From positions 1 to 64,000 of the forward strand of contig JAUCBJ010007449.1 in NCBI GenBank assembly GCA_032718475.1: 64,000 nucleotides of DNA, read 5' to 3'. The position numbers and the translations under genes were made by a program. Shown here in pieces: positions 22,982 to 34,064 of the stretch (position 1 is the stretch's first letter; each line of letters begins with the position of its first letter). Source of the DNA: Nemertoderma westbladi. Its lineage: Eukaryota > Xenacoelomorpha > Nemertodermatida > Nemertodermatidae. The notes below the pieces were generated by a model that was not told where the DNA came from, did no database searches, and saw nothing but the letters and a program-made list of their open reading frames with translations.

Positions 22982-23152
22982 TTAATTTTAACCAACTGTC
23001 TCTCTTTATATGAAGTTATTTAGTTTAAAAGATAGGACACTTTTTGGACCACTCTGTATAATCAGCACCAGAGTCAGGTTCACCTCACTGAATACTATCA
23101 TCAAATAATTAAGTAACAATTAAATTTATTATTAACTTTTTAGAGTTCAACT

Positions 23153-23198
23153 ATGTCTTACGGATGTGTTATATTCTTTGCTTTAACTTTGGTCACTG
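23153..23198 (+). CDS. Ly6/uPAR-like protein, coding exon 1 (signal peptide)
   Basis: First coding exon of a four-exon gene (exons 23153-23198, 25459-25637, 27462-27630, 30250-30398; total 180 residues). It encodes MSYGCVIFFALTLVT plus one base and ends at a GTGAGT donor, phase 1. The hydrophobic run is a typical signal peptide, which would send the product into the secretory pathway. All donors begin GT, all acceptors end AG, and the phases agree across the four exons. This supports a functional host gene even though the exons are too short to stand out as open frames. No frameshift or internal stop is present. Expression evidence would be needed to confirm the 5' end. Confidence 0.75.
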
Positions 23199-23465
23199 GT
23201 GAGTATATAAATGTTACTTGTCTTGACTAAATTGCTTCAGAAGTGCTACACTATATATAGTCATTCTAAAAAATATAACAAAATTTAGCATTTTACCATC
23301 AGTATCAGCAATGTAGATTATCAAACTCAATATTTATTGTAAGTTAGCATATTACAACTTCACAAATTACAATTCGGGGTCTACCATATGCCCTTGAAAG
23401 TTTCAAATATCTAGGATTGCTTAGAACAATGCAACTAACTTGACGTTTCTAAACCTAATCTAAAG

Positions 23466-23650
23466 GTGTCCAAGGCCAGACGCAACCCGAAGGCTCCTAC
23501 CCGAAGGTAGGGATGGGCGCTACTGCTATCCCTTGGTACTTTTTTATTGGCCACATTTGATGAGGTGGAGTGGATCCTGGCGGGGCTGAACCTACAACCA
23601 ATAGATTGCAGCCCCAGCGCTCAACCAACTTTGAGCTACACCACCTGTCT
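23466..23650 (-). mobile_element. tRNA-derived SINE
   Basis: On the minus strand the head reads GGTGGTGTAGCTCA...GGTTGAGCGC and then GTAGGTTCAGCCCCGCCA. These are good matches to the A box and B box of a tRNA-type RNA polymerase III promoter, and the tRNA-like part spans about 80 bases. The body follows (GGATCCACTCCACCTCATC and onward) and contains an AATAAA. A second tRNA-like fold with a CCA end is not needed to explain it. Inserted in intron 2 of the Ly6-like gene. Confidence 0.65.
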
Positions 23651-23659
23651 AGCCGATTC

Positions 23660-24330
23660 TATCTAACCATAATTAGTCAACTGGAAGTCATTGAGATTTC
23701 TCACCAAAACGCCATCGGAGTGGGGTCGTAGTATCACCACCCGGTTTAGTTTCCCAAGAGCGCCGTACACGTGTAACTGGCCCTGGGAGCGGGAGCTGGT
23801 TGCAAGGAGATGGTTATACACATAGGGACACCAACGGACGCGGGTTAGGTTGGTGGAGCCGGTTGCGAAGGAGGCCAGGGGACCTCGAGGCATGTCCTCG
23901 TCCGTACGATGTCGGTTGTACATCTCGGTCTCCATGTAGAAGATCTTACTGCAGGGTTTAACGGAGTGAACTTTGTTCAGGGTAAACAGGGTGATATGGG
24001 CGTGCTGGATAACAGGGGGTGTGTTGGAGGAGCTGAGAGTTGCTGATGCTAAGAGAGGTGAGGTTGTAAGGCCTGGGGTGGCGGGACAGGGGGTGGGGCT
24101 GATGGTAGGATGGCAATGGGGGTGGTAGGATGTGGAATTGGCGTAGTGAGTGCGGCACCAGCTGGAGGGCCTTGACTTACGACCGGAGATACACTATCAT
24201 GTAATGATTCTACATTACAAGCTGCATCACTCACGAATTTCCCAACTTTATGTTCGATAGGCCTACCCTCTCCGTTTTCACTTTGACTAGCAATGGCAGG
24301 AGAATTACCACTGCGGCTGTGTTAATAGTG
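23660..24330 (-). pseudogene. WD-repeat protein fragment, possible processed pseudogene
   Basis: The minus strand encodes a Pro-rich stretch (24234-23990) followed by SVKPCSKIFYMETEMYNRHR and, at about 23850-23770, TRVRWCPYVYNHLLATSS...GQLHVYGAL. The latter resembles a WD40 blade (hydrophobic, W-P, LLATSS, then V-W/Y). WDR25-like proteins came to mind, but I cannot confirm this from sequence alone. Frames change around 23950-24050, and no splice sites separate the parts, so a decayed retrocopy is likely. It lies antisense inside intron 2 of the Ly6-like gene, between a SINE and a LINE relic. Confidence 0.4.
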
Positions 24331-24394
24331 CAATGCCGGCCATCGACATGATTGAACTGTCACATCCACTTTCACTTTCACCTATGATTTTCTC

Positions 24395-25190
24395 AAGTTT
24401 ATCAACATCTTCAATGCCAGTGAGAGGACATCTTAAAAAAGAGGCGTCTCAATACGTCATGGGCTGCCTACCATCCTTATTGTCCCATTGGGGCTAGCAA
24501 AGCACAAGCCTTTGCTCGGGGTGGTCCTCTGTTAGAGTGTGAAGCTTGGAGGGCCAATGAGAAACCTCCAATGCTATATAGGATCTGGTTTAAGAGGTGG
24601 GCATTGTACTTGACACAATAGCCTAATATATGTCCTACCACGAGATGTTCTCGGCAGTTAGAGCCCACCATTTAGAAGTACTGGCTCTTCTGCTGCTCTA
24701 AATATTAGAACCTTGAGATTCAGATGTATTCTTTGTGAGTTACAAACATGGACATGGACAGTCCATTCAATGCTGCCCAGCCCATTTCTCTGACGTATTC
24801 GAAGATCTTCAACTGACTTCCGGATTTAAGATTCCAATTAGCAGGAGTCATCGTCTTGGTCAAGCACACCATTCTTATAGCACAAGTCAAAGTCATCAGC
24901 AAAGTCTAGAACACTAAGGTGCAAAGCTGGACTTCCTGGACTTCTAGAGCCAGTTCGAGGTGTTACCATCACCCCATCTTCATTATGATCTAATGATGGA
25001 CCTGCGTATAACATTGTCAACCACATTTATGATTTATAATGATGCAATTGTGTCGCCCTGGAGGACTCCCCATAAAACTGCTAATATTATAACTCACCAT
25101 CAGTGGTCAACACAAATGTCGTTGAACCATCGCATGTTGGCGTTATGCTCATATATTTTGTGTATTATTTTGCTAATTTTGTTTCCTTGA
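24395..25190 (-). mobile_element. LINE relic (reverse transcriptase fragments)
   Basis: It matches the same LINE family as 26080-27356 and 43435-47159. The minus-strand frames include the palm motif C region FADDFDL (near 24890-24910) and the C-terminal block CVKYNAH...IGG. It carries stops, frame breaks and deletions. Non-functional. Confidence 0.7.
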
Positions 25191-25458
25191 GTGAGATTTG
25201 GAGGGAGTTTGTGAGTGCAATGAGTCTCAGAAGCGAGTTTGTCGACTCAAAATTCTGAAGATACACAGGAATCTGTAAGCACGCAGCTCCCCCAAACAAC
25301 ACAACAAATTGGACCAGGGGGGGGGGGGGGTGGGTTAATCTGAAGAACCACTTCCTTGACCTTCTTTAACTATCATATATTGTTTGGTTAACATTGTCTG
25401 AAACCTTAACTAACGTATATACATCCTTTACTAACTAACTTACTATTTATAACCCCAG

Positions 25459-25637
25459 CCAGTTCCAAATCGGGATCGGGATCGGGATCAGGGTCAGGGG
25501 AGAAAATCGACTGTCATACGAAATTCTCGATCTCTGAGGATACTGTATTAGACAATCAGATATCCTCTGCGCTCACCGCATTGTTGGATTCAAGTGTGCC
25601 AAAGAGCAAAGAGGGACAGGTCTGCCGCTCGTGTTCT
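25459..25637 (+). CDS. Ly6/uPAR-like protein, coding exon 2
   Basis: The acceptor ACCCCAG ends at 25458 and a TCT/GTGAGT donor follows 25637. The exon begins with a Ser-Gly repeat linker (SSKSGSGSGSGSGEK), then the first mature-domain cysteine (KIDCHTKF) and a CRSC pair near its end. Phase is 1 at the start and 0 at the end, matching its neighbours. The GGATCG repeat that codes for the linker is a short microsatellite and may vary in length between alleles. Confidence 0.72.
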
Positions 25638-26079
25638 GTGAGTTTTAATAATATACATAACTAATGTTGGTGGTGGACTAAGCCATTCTAGAAAAATTGT
25701 AGATCATACATGAGTTCATGCCTGATCAACTGATACAATGGAAACTGGAGGCAAACTATGTATTTTACTACATTACATAACTTATCGGGCCTCTGGAGAA
25801 ATTGTCGCAACACTATATCATTTAATATGTCAAACGATATACGTAATTTTGTCTTGATATAATTCTGTAATGTGTATATTTTGTCATATTGTAATAATTT
25901 GTAATGTGTATATCTTGTCATATTGTTATTATTTGTAATGTATACTTTTGTAATTACAGTAGTAATTATTTACGTATTGCAAAAAAGCTATGTAAATCCG
26001 TATTTTAATGGTTGTGTAATACACAACCATGTGTATGCCTATGCCAATTTTAGCTCCATGGTTGATAATTCAAGAAACC

Positions 26080-27356
26080 GTTCCTGTATACCCTTGAAAC
26101 AGGAAAAGGGCACCCTGGACAGACAACAAAATTCAGAAGTGCCGAAATGACCTCTGCAAGGCGCAGAAAGAGTCCCGACTCAAACAGACTAAAGCGGCAA
26201 AGAATGCAGTTAAGGCTGCATCTAGGTCCCTGAACAGGCAGTACTCTGTTAATCTACAGGAGCTAATAAACCAACAGGTTGATGCCATCAATGATGCTGA
26301 CGACAGCAGGCAATCATCCCAGGCATGGGAATCGATCAACTTGCTTACTGGGTGGAAAAGCCAACCAACAACCAAGGTTAAGGCTGAGCCGTCACCAGCC
26401 ACCAGCCGCAATGGTTGGAAAGCCCACTTTGAAAAGCTCCTCAATAATGACAGGGTATTGCCTGATAACTTTATAGAAGTAATAGTGTCTGAGTCTGTAC
26501 TCCCAGAAATTCCCATTGGCGATATTTCCTTTGCAGAAGTGAAGGCTGCTGCAAAGAGCATTTTTTTTTATACAGTTTATATATACACTTTTTATTAACT
26601 CCAGAAAGACCAAAATTTTGACAGTTAAATTTAAGTCCTCACTCAGCAAGTCTCGATCGGATGAGCATAAGCTCAAAGGATGGTATGCTTGAGCATGTGG
26701 ACGACTTCTGTTACCTGGGATCATGGATCCGGAAGTCAGGTGAGGACCTTCGAATACGTAAGGGAAAGGCATGGGCAGCCTTGAATAGGCTTTCCAGGAT
26801 TTGGAAGTCACCGAGAAATAATCGAAAACTCAAGGTCCGATTATTTAGAGCAGCAGTAGTTCCAGTACTCCTCTATGGGAGTCCATGCAGGGCTCTAACT
26901 GCTAAGGACACCAAATCTCTGGTTGGCACATTCACAAGAATGCTACGCCGGGTTCATTGTGTCAAGTACAATGCACACATTTCCAACCAGACACTATATA
27001 ACATTGGAGGTGTCTCATTGGTTCCCCCAAGCTTGACACTAGAACAAAATCGCCTTCACTTTGCAGGACATTGCTTTCGCCGTGAGGACCACCCAGTGCA
27101 TAATCTTGCACTTTGGCAGCCTCATGGAGCGAATAAGCATTGTGGACATCCCATGACTTTCATGAAAAGCATCCTAAAAGACACTGGCCTTGAAGATGCG
27201 GATGATCTAGCAAATGTCATGGGTGATAGGGAGTTGTGGCGGTGCAATTTTGTCGACAAGATGGCACAGCATTCTTAATATATATGTAAAATATATATAT
27301 AATACAGCTGCAATGCAGCTGAAATGCAGCACGCTGATCGTAGTAGTAGTAGTAAT
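26080..27356 (+). mobile_element. LINE copy with internal deletion
   Basis: Plus-strand copy of the LINE family. It starts in the endonuclease-RT linker (near TGTATACCCTTGAAACAGG), runs to AAAGAGCAT at 26562, then loses the reverse transcriptase core, and resumes near 26595 with the C-terminal region. That includes HVDDFCYLGSWIRKSGEDLR, RMLRRVHCVKYNAH, RLHFAGHCFRRED and LEDADDLANVMGDRELWR, ending HS-stop at 27278. A T-rich filler of about 30 bases marks the deletion. The 3' end is a GTA microsatellite (27338-27356), as in the other copy. It lies in intron 3 of the Ly6-like gene, same strand. Confidence 0.82.
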
Positions 27357-27461
27357 GTCTGAAAATTACAGTATAGTTATTGTCGAAACATTGTCGTTTA
27401 ATGAATTTATTGATTAAGTTCGATCCGATTACGTTATATTTTATTTGGTCCTTGTATTTAG

Positions 27462-27630
27462 AAAACCGTCTATGAAGTGTTTGGTTACGATATCGGTGGT
27501 CTTTACTATTCGGCTTCGTTGAATACGTACGATTGTGAAAAAGGCAAAGACACATGCAGAGACGACATGAGGAACAGCTACGATGAATGCACTCCGTCTG
27601 AGCTTAACAAACAAACCAAGGCCATTGATA
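27462..27630 (+). CDS. Ly6/uPAR-like protein, coding exon 3
   Basis: The acceptor TATTTAG ends at 27461 and a GTAAGT donor starts at 27631. The exon begins in phase 0 with KTVYEVFGYDIGGLYYSASL and contains three cysteines (TYDCEKGKDTC and DECTPSE), placed as in the middle finger of a Ly6/uPAR domain. It ends phase 1. Confidence 0.72.
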
Positions 27631-27944
27631 GTAAGTTGAACAAAATATATTCTTATAAAAACGGATTCTAATATTATTAATATTCTAAATCATTCGTAAG
27701 GGATAATTGAATTTACCTATCGCTACATATTATTATTCTTGTTTTTAGTGGTTAAATAACAAAAATATCTATTTACATTACATATTATACATTGAGTAGA
27801 AGTAAAAGTTATTGGTAAGATTTAATCAATATAAAAAAGTCTATAAAAACGATCAGATATGATGTGGTTAATAATGGTTGGATGTGAGCTACTCAACGCA
27901 TTCCAATAAATACTAGAATAATATTATATAGACATATAACCATA

Positions 27945-28771
27945 GCCTACTATATTTATACGGCCTAACAGGTTACTTGAACTGGCCTCTTAAAAAGAGG
28001 CCAGTTTTTTTAACAATATTTTGAGATTTTGATATGGGAAGGGTTTTATAAATTTTCATTTGCGGCAATTTTGTCAACGGACGTAATTGAAGTCTCCTCA
28101 TTAAGCACCACAGTCTCCACACTAAATTTTATGGTACTAGTGTTTTAGGTAGGTTTAGCTAGTAATTTCCACACTGGTTCCGACATCCTACTTCCTTCTA
28201 TAAATATTTTTTAGTAGCTAGTTTTTATTACTATTTGTATAGAAAATGTTCCAGAACATGTTAGCAAACAAAAAAAAAATTTCGAAATTTTTTTTTCCAA
28301 AAAGATTTTTCAACAATATTTTTTATCACAATTTTTTTTATTGATTTTCAACACGTTTTAGAACGATTCCATGCGTTTTAAACATAATCCAGATTTTTTT
28401 AAAAAAAATGTTTCATAAACAAAAAATATTTGTTCTAGAACATATTTTTTTTAAGAATGAATAGCTAACATGTTCTGGAACATTTTCTATATAAATAGTA
28501 ATATGAACTAGCTACTACAAAATATTTATAGAAGGAAGTAGGATGTCGGAACCAGTGTTGAAATTACTAGCTAAACCTAACACTAGCTACCATAAAATTT
28601 AGTGTCTTCCTTAACGAGGCGACTTCAATTACGTCCGTTGACCAAATTACAACAAAATGAAAAATCATAGAAATCTCCCCATATCAAAATCTCAAAATAT
28701 TGTTAAAAAAACTGGCCTCTTTTTAAGAGGCCAGTTCAAGTGACCTGTTCGGCCGTATAAATATAGTAGGC
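27945..28771. mobile_element. Large palindromic (foldback) element
   Basis: Two arms of about 330-400 bp are inverted copies. Left phrases GAACTGGCCTCTTAAAAAGAGGCC, GACATCCTACTTCCTTCTAT and ATGTTCCAGAACATG are mirrored on the right. Outer edges are near GCCTACTATATTTATACGGCC and its complement. A T/A-rich centre (28270-28440) separates the arms. There is no coding frame. Target duplication could not be settled. It lies in intron 4 of the Ly6-like gene (between exons 3 and 4). Confidence 0.8.
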
Positions 28772-30249
28772 CATGATATAACTGTCTCTTATTTATATAT
28801 CTGTATCTGTATTAGTATATCTTATTATTTATATACAAGGTTTATTTACTGGAGGTTTATATGTTATTTATACGTGTATGTCACCTGATTGAATAGACGA
28901 AATTATCTTTATCATCATTAACCCAATCTGGCCCGATCTATTTTACTGTGTAACTGGCTCACAAACACGCTACATCAGCTCAATAAAATTTCAAATAAAA
29001 AATAATATTCACACTTTCATTTAATATGACTCATACTTTCACTTTCATTAGTATTCATCGCTGGTGTTGGGGTGCCAATAACACTTGAAAGAAATTTTAG
29101 AATTATGACAAAATATAAATCAATCAATCAATCAATGGTGGTAATTTTTGAAATTTTTTAGATCTTGTCTCAAAAATTACAATTTTGATTTTTCAATTTT
29201 TCAATGTCGCTGATCATAATGAAACTAGTTATATTTTGGATAATGCAAACATATTTTTGGTGCCATTCAAGTGTCCCAGTACAATAAAGTACAAGTAGCA
29301 AAATAATTACAAACTGTTAAATGTTGCCTTAGGTTAAGATATACTATACTATATATACTATATATAAAATAATATATAATATATATATAAATACTATGTA
29401 TACAGTAAGAAACTGGACGCAAATCCCATCTTGGCGAATTAATATAGCGCCTCAATTTTAAATTCTCAAATTAGAGAAAGGAGCAGGTTACAGTGACACG
29501 TTATTTTAACCAAAACAATGAACTAAACACAATAGAACAGGTTACGATTTTATTTTTGAGAGTAATCAGCTGTTATTTGCGTCCCATTTCCCTTGGAGAG
29601 GGATGAACTTTAATTGCATCCAGTTTCCCCCCTATCTGGGTTTTCAAGGTCTCTCATCACGATTCAACTCTTTAATAATCATTAGTGGTACCGCACCTAT
29701 CGTTTTTTGGTGCTTGTATTGAAAATTACAATACATATTACCATTGATTTTGTGGTGATTTTTCATTATCATATTTGCACTACTTGTTTTTTTGCGCCCC
29801 AGGTGTCAAATTCTAAATAACCGAAAATTTGCGCGAATAATTTGCGCGAATTCTATAATCGTAATCAGCACCAAAAAACCGCTATATACCACAAATAATT
29901 TAGTTTTAGTGAACCATAAAAATTCTTAAAAATTTTAGCACGAAAAATACCGAAAAAAAGGACCACAGCACCAATTTTAAGAAACGTCACGAAATATTGG
30001 CTTTCCCAACTAACCTCACGCAAATGGTTTACAACAAATTTATAAAATGACCACCCCCATGGTGCGTTATGGTTCTGCAGATTGGTGCACAGCATTTGGA
30101 AAAAATTAGATTATTTTTAACTTTATATTTAAAAAATGTATTTCTTGTGTTTCTATTTACTTTAAGAAAATATAATTTCATAGAAGATATTTTTTTTGTT
30201 ATACAACATATTTTCTAATTCAAAATCATTTTTACAATAATTTTTATAG
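28772..30249. other. Intronic non-coding sequence with a dispersed-repeat copy
   Basis: No gene. 29505-29640 is the inverted copy of the repeat at 5210-5345. The rest is AT-rich, with TATA-type microsatellite at 29338-29395. Confidence 0.5.
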
Positions 30250-30398
30250 AGCTAAAGACTTTGGGTCACACAGGAGTGGAAGAGAACAGCTGTTACACTT
30301 ACTGCTGCGACGATGAGGACAATTGCAACAACACCGGCCGTATCGCTCAGTCATTGGTTGTCACCATGACAGCTGTTGCTATAGCGATATTCATGTAA
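30250..30398 (+). CDS. Ly6/uPAR-like protein, coding exon 4 (CCxxxxCN motif and GPI signal)
   Basis: Last coding exon; acceptor TTTATAG ends at 30249, stop TAA at 30396-30398. It encodes the hallmark C-terminal Ly6/uPAR signature CYTYCCDDEDNCNN, followed by a short spacer and a hydrophobic tail (SLVVTMTAVAIAIFM). That tail is typical of a GPI-anchor signal, so the mature protein is probably on the outer cell surface. The whole product has ten cysteines after the signal peptide, as expected for a three-finger fold with five disulfides. Known relatives bind ligands or receptors; the role here cannot be inferred. An AATAAA occurs about 60 bases after the stop (near 30459). Confidence 0.75.
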
Positions 30399-30468
30399 AC
30401 AGAAAATCCATTGACTATATAATATCTAAATATATGTCTAAATGAAGGCTACTATTTCTAATAAATTA

Positions 30469-30683
30469 TACAATGTGAATAGGACAATATGATAATGCTC
30501 TCCATAGCGAAAAATATCAACCGGCCCTGTTGGGGCTCGAACCCGGTACCTAGGTTTCAAACTTCTGGTTTTCTTCAGCCGGGTGAGTGTACTGAGCTAC
30601 CAGGCCGGATGAATATTTCGCTATGGAGTGGAAGATCATTATCAATATCAAGAGCATTATCATATTGTCCTATTCACATTGTA
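30469..30683. mobile_element. Foldback element with a tRNA-like core
   Basis: Perfect 33-bp inverted repeats lie at 30469-30501 and 30651-30683 (ACAATGTGAATAGGACAATA and complement), with a second inner pair (CTCCATAGCGAAA and TTTCGCTATGGAG). The core, on the minus strand at about 30610-30520, reads GGCCTGGTAGCTCAGTACAC...CCGGGTTCGAGCCCCAAC. This has near-consensus A and B boxes of a tRNA gene, although the anticodon arm is degenerate. It looks like a tRNA-derived SINE or pseudogene carried in a hairpin element. Confidence 0.65.
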
Positions 30684-30699
30684 TATTTAATACACCGCG

Positions 30700-32864
30700 T
30701 CACTCACCCCACAACAATTCACTTATTATTATTTCTAATAAACACGAATCTAGATTTCGAATTAAGTATTTGTGACTAATTTCCACTTGATATCATTTTT
30801 TTCTAAAATTTGATGAATTCACTTGCGTCCAACTTTCGCTACTATCTGCACATGCTTGTCTTTATTAAATATGACGTATTAAATTGTACATAATACACCT
30901 GGCGCATACACGGTTTTTTTCAAACATTTTTTTAGCATCATAGATAAAAAATTCAAAACTATATAAGTGAAAATATTACTATTATATATACAATTATATT
31001 ATATATTACAGTCTTCAGTTTTTAAATTAATCGTGGTTATGACTAGTTTTTCCACATTGTTTTTAGTATTGTGTAGTGGGAATAAGGCAATTCCTATATG
31101 CTTCCTCCAATTCTTATATGCAAAATATTTTCAAAATCCTGAAAACTAATACAACAATCTCATATTTCTTAGCGCGCCTGAGGAAATATTATACTGTAAC
31201 TTATTAGTAATATATGTTAAGTGTAATAATATTAGCAATAATATAAGCAAGTTATGATTTTTGAAGAAATGTGCCAACAGCCAGCACTGTTTAAAATTGT
31301 TGTAAAAATTGTTTAATAACAAAAAAATTTAGACATTAATTTAAAATTTTTATTAATTTACAATTTTAAAGGCAACAATAACTAAAGACGCCCAGTCCAG
31401 ATTGCTAATGTAAACTAATGAGTGGTTACTCTTTTACCCACGCACAATTTAACCTTCGTAGAATTAACGCTAGTTTCAACTCCTCAAGTTAAAACCGGAA
31501 AAACACCAAAACAACCGAGAAATGTCTTCATGATACAACAGCATGATACATATACATGATATCATGATACATATAATACCACAGCTCAATTCCAATTTAT
31601 ATCATATAATACGCAATGTTATACATTTAAGCCCTACATCTGCAGCTAACGGCACTTTCTGTAAAAGGGCGATTCGAGTATATACAGTAAAATAAGTTCA
31701 ATGGAATTAGTGTGATCATTAAGTGAAGGCTTAGAAGAGCGGATGTAGTGTTTCTTTGATGATTACTTTAGTTCATTTGATAGTTATTTTATAATACATA
31801 ATAATAAGATGACTAATACACTTCTTTGCATTTGATATTCAACCAATGAAAATGACTTCCAATTTTTCAAACATCTACACTTTCCCCATTGGCTCCAACA
31901 TTGTCTCTCTATCTTAACTGCGAACCTCTGGTTGTTTGGTTTTCCATAATTTTCTTCATTTTAAACATTTTTTAGTGCAAAATATTATGACCAACCCAAC
32001 CTTTCATGAAATTGTGTTTATGATTTGGTGATAATTTATAACTTATAAATTATATATCTGTAGTCTGTACACTAATTTATTGGAACTTCTGTTAATATTT
32101 TCATGACTCATACTACAATTGAAAATTCCAATTTTATGTCAAATGAAGAGGATCGCATCACTTTGGAAATGGAAAAAGTTAGATATAATGATATTTAATG
32201 TCCTGATTCTATAAATTTTTTTTTGTAGTTTAAGGGGTGTAAGACTCTAGTGTTTACTTTAAAGTTAATATATACATCACAACCCCCTGTTAGTCAGTAT
32301 GTCGGTACATTCAATTATCACATATGAATTATAGAGCAGAACTCCGACATCACTGCATGTTGTCAAATATTATAATTTTTGTACTGTGTGTTTGCTCTAG
32401 CAATCTACCAGTTTTTCCATTGGTAACATGTTTACTTACCGTAGGTCTATGTGGAGGGTTCCAGTGTTCTGAGGTCTGAAGTCTGTATGGGCGAAGTGGT
32501 AACTGAGTTGATGGTGCGATTAATTTAGGTCATTGGTGCAGTATAGATAGGCTTGGCTAATTCCCTGTCCAGCTGACGAAGCGTCGAGGATTAGCGCATA
32601 CTGGTCCTAGACGCCGAAACGCAACCATATTTTTCACAAATTAATTATTTTTGTCCAAGTCCTACAGTACCTCTTTCACAGCGACAAAAATGTCATATAT
32701 TTTCTTATACAATATAGGCTTAGTTTTTGTGCAGTTTATTACCGGTATCATTTAGTGTATGGCTTGTAGGTTTTAGGGTTAGGTTTGCGATACATACCTG
32801 TAAGTGGAGCATGTTATTATATATTTTGTTTGTGTTTGTTGTTTGTTTTGTTTGTGTCCTTTAT
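30700..32864. other. Non-coding
   Basis: No gene is supported in this 2.1-kb AT-rich stretch. The last 400 bp may be an internal or 3' part of the minus-strand BEL-type relic, but I see no protein match. Confidence 0.4.
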
Positions 32865-33404
32865 CTACCAGTATGTACGCCGCGACTTCCTGTGTCCTTC
32901 CGGACCAAAGTTTATTCTTCTCGAATATTTCAAGAAGTCCTCCCCGCGACTTCCGTATTCTCGATCGGCAGCTATATCCCGTCGGGAAGTTTCTCTTCGA
33001 TTCCCTCTCCTGTTCTCGTCCTCGTACCGGTACATCCTGTACCCTTTTCCTGGTGTGTGGTGCGTCTCTCTGGGGCGACGCCAATCTCCCGGAGTTCGAC
33101 CCCACTGACTCCCTAACTCCATCTCTACTAGCGACGGTTCACTGTCCGTCCTTGCTCTCCGGTTGCTCGTAGCAATGCTTCTTCTATTCTCTTCACGCTC
33201 TTGTGATCTCTCTTTGACCTCCCGGTTAAACTCCACTGTTCTTCTTCTCTCTTCTGACTGACGTCTTCTCGGTCGCCCACTCTCAGCATCAACACCTCTC
33301 TCTCTACCAGGTTGGACGCTCCTGGGGATATTCGCAATCCCCCTACTATTCTCTGTCGTCGGGTGCCGTGGTTCACCTAACTCGCCCCGCGCATTATCCG
33401 CCGA

Positions 33405-33660
33405 CGCCTGTGGGACATTCTCTGCCCCCCCCCCCCCTCTCGCCACTAATCTCCCGTGGTGGGGCGCCCGTAGCCCCCCCCCCCCCCACCCCCACTCGCC
33501 CCTTCTTACTTCACTACCTCTTACTTCGCTTCTACGCCCCTCTTGTGGGACATTCTCTGCCCCCCCCCCCTCTCGCCACTAATCTCCCGTGGTGGGGCGC
33601 CCGTAGCCCCCCCCCCCCCCCCCCACTCGCCACTTCTTACTTCACTACCTCCTACTTCGC
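33405..33660. repeat. Tandem duplication of about 135 bp inside the gag relic
   Basis: The block from GTGGGACATTCTCTGCCCCC through CTTCGCTTCTACGCC occurs twice (about 33410-33541 and 33543-33670), each time with two C runs of different length. Copy 1 of the element has a single such block near 16560-16650. Confidence 0.75.
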
Positions 33661-33847
33661 TTCTACGCCGCTCTCTAGTCGGCGCACTGTCTCTACTGCG
33701 GCTGGGTCTATTCACCCCTGCCTCTCCCTGTGCAACTGCGTGGCCTTGCAGGCTCCCGTCGGGTTGACTCACCCCCGCTACTCCCTGCCTATCTCCTGTT
33801 TCCCTGGCCTCGCTCCCAATTTGAGCGAGTTCGCCATTTCCGCTCCG

Positions 33848-34030
33848 TACTCCTCTCAAACTTGCCCCAGTCCATCGGCTTGTGGTAGACAAGCCCCATG
33901 AGCTGGCCCATCGCCACTGCTCCACAATGTCCTGTGTCCGCTCCGTGCTCCTCCTCGAACTTGCCCCAGTCCATGGGCTTGTGGCAGACAAGGCCCATGC
34001 GCTGGCCCATCCCCACTGCTCCACAATGTC
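33848..34030. repeat. Two tandem units of about 105 bp in the gag leader
   Basis: CTTGCCCCAGTCCATCGGCT and CTTGCCCCAGTCCATGGGCT begin two matching units that each end in CACTGCTCCACAATGTCCTG. On the coding strand each unit encodes CHKPMDWGKFE-type sequence. Confidence 0.75.
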
Positions 34031-34064
34031 CTGTAAGTATACAGATATGAATTGGTGGCAGTGA

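Larger units (their letters stand above)
32865..34030 (-). pseudogene. BEL/Pao-type gag relic, copy 2
   Basis: Minus-strand frames at 34024-33521 and 33446-32865 correspond to the gag leader of copy 1. They share SLQGHAVAQG, RTPGDWRRPRE, GYRMYRYEDENRRGNRRE and SRRINFGPEGH. The match stops soon after INFGPEGH, so the DUF1759 core and everything after it are missing. Runs of C (about 33427, 33476, 33563 and 33607; G on the coding strand) break the frame between the two parts. Two internal duplications are present. The order LTR-like segment, leader, gag is kept, opposite in direction to copy 1. Confidence 0.65.

Noticed and set aside
23570-23650. Functional tRNA gene
   Set aside because: The tRNA-like head continues into a SINE-type body, so a SINE explains it better.
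30510-30612. Functional tRNA gene
   Set aside because: A and B boxes are good, but the anticodon arm and T stem do not pair properly, and the sequence is locked inside a foldback element.
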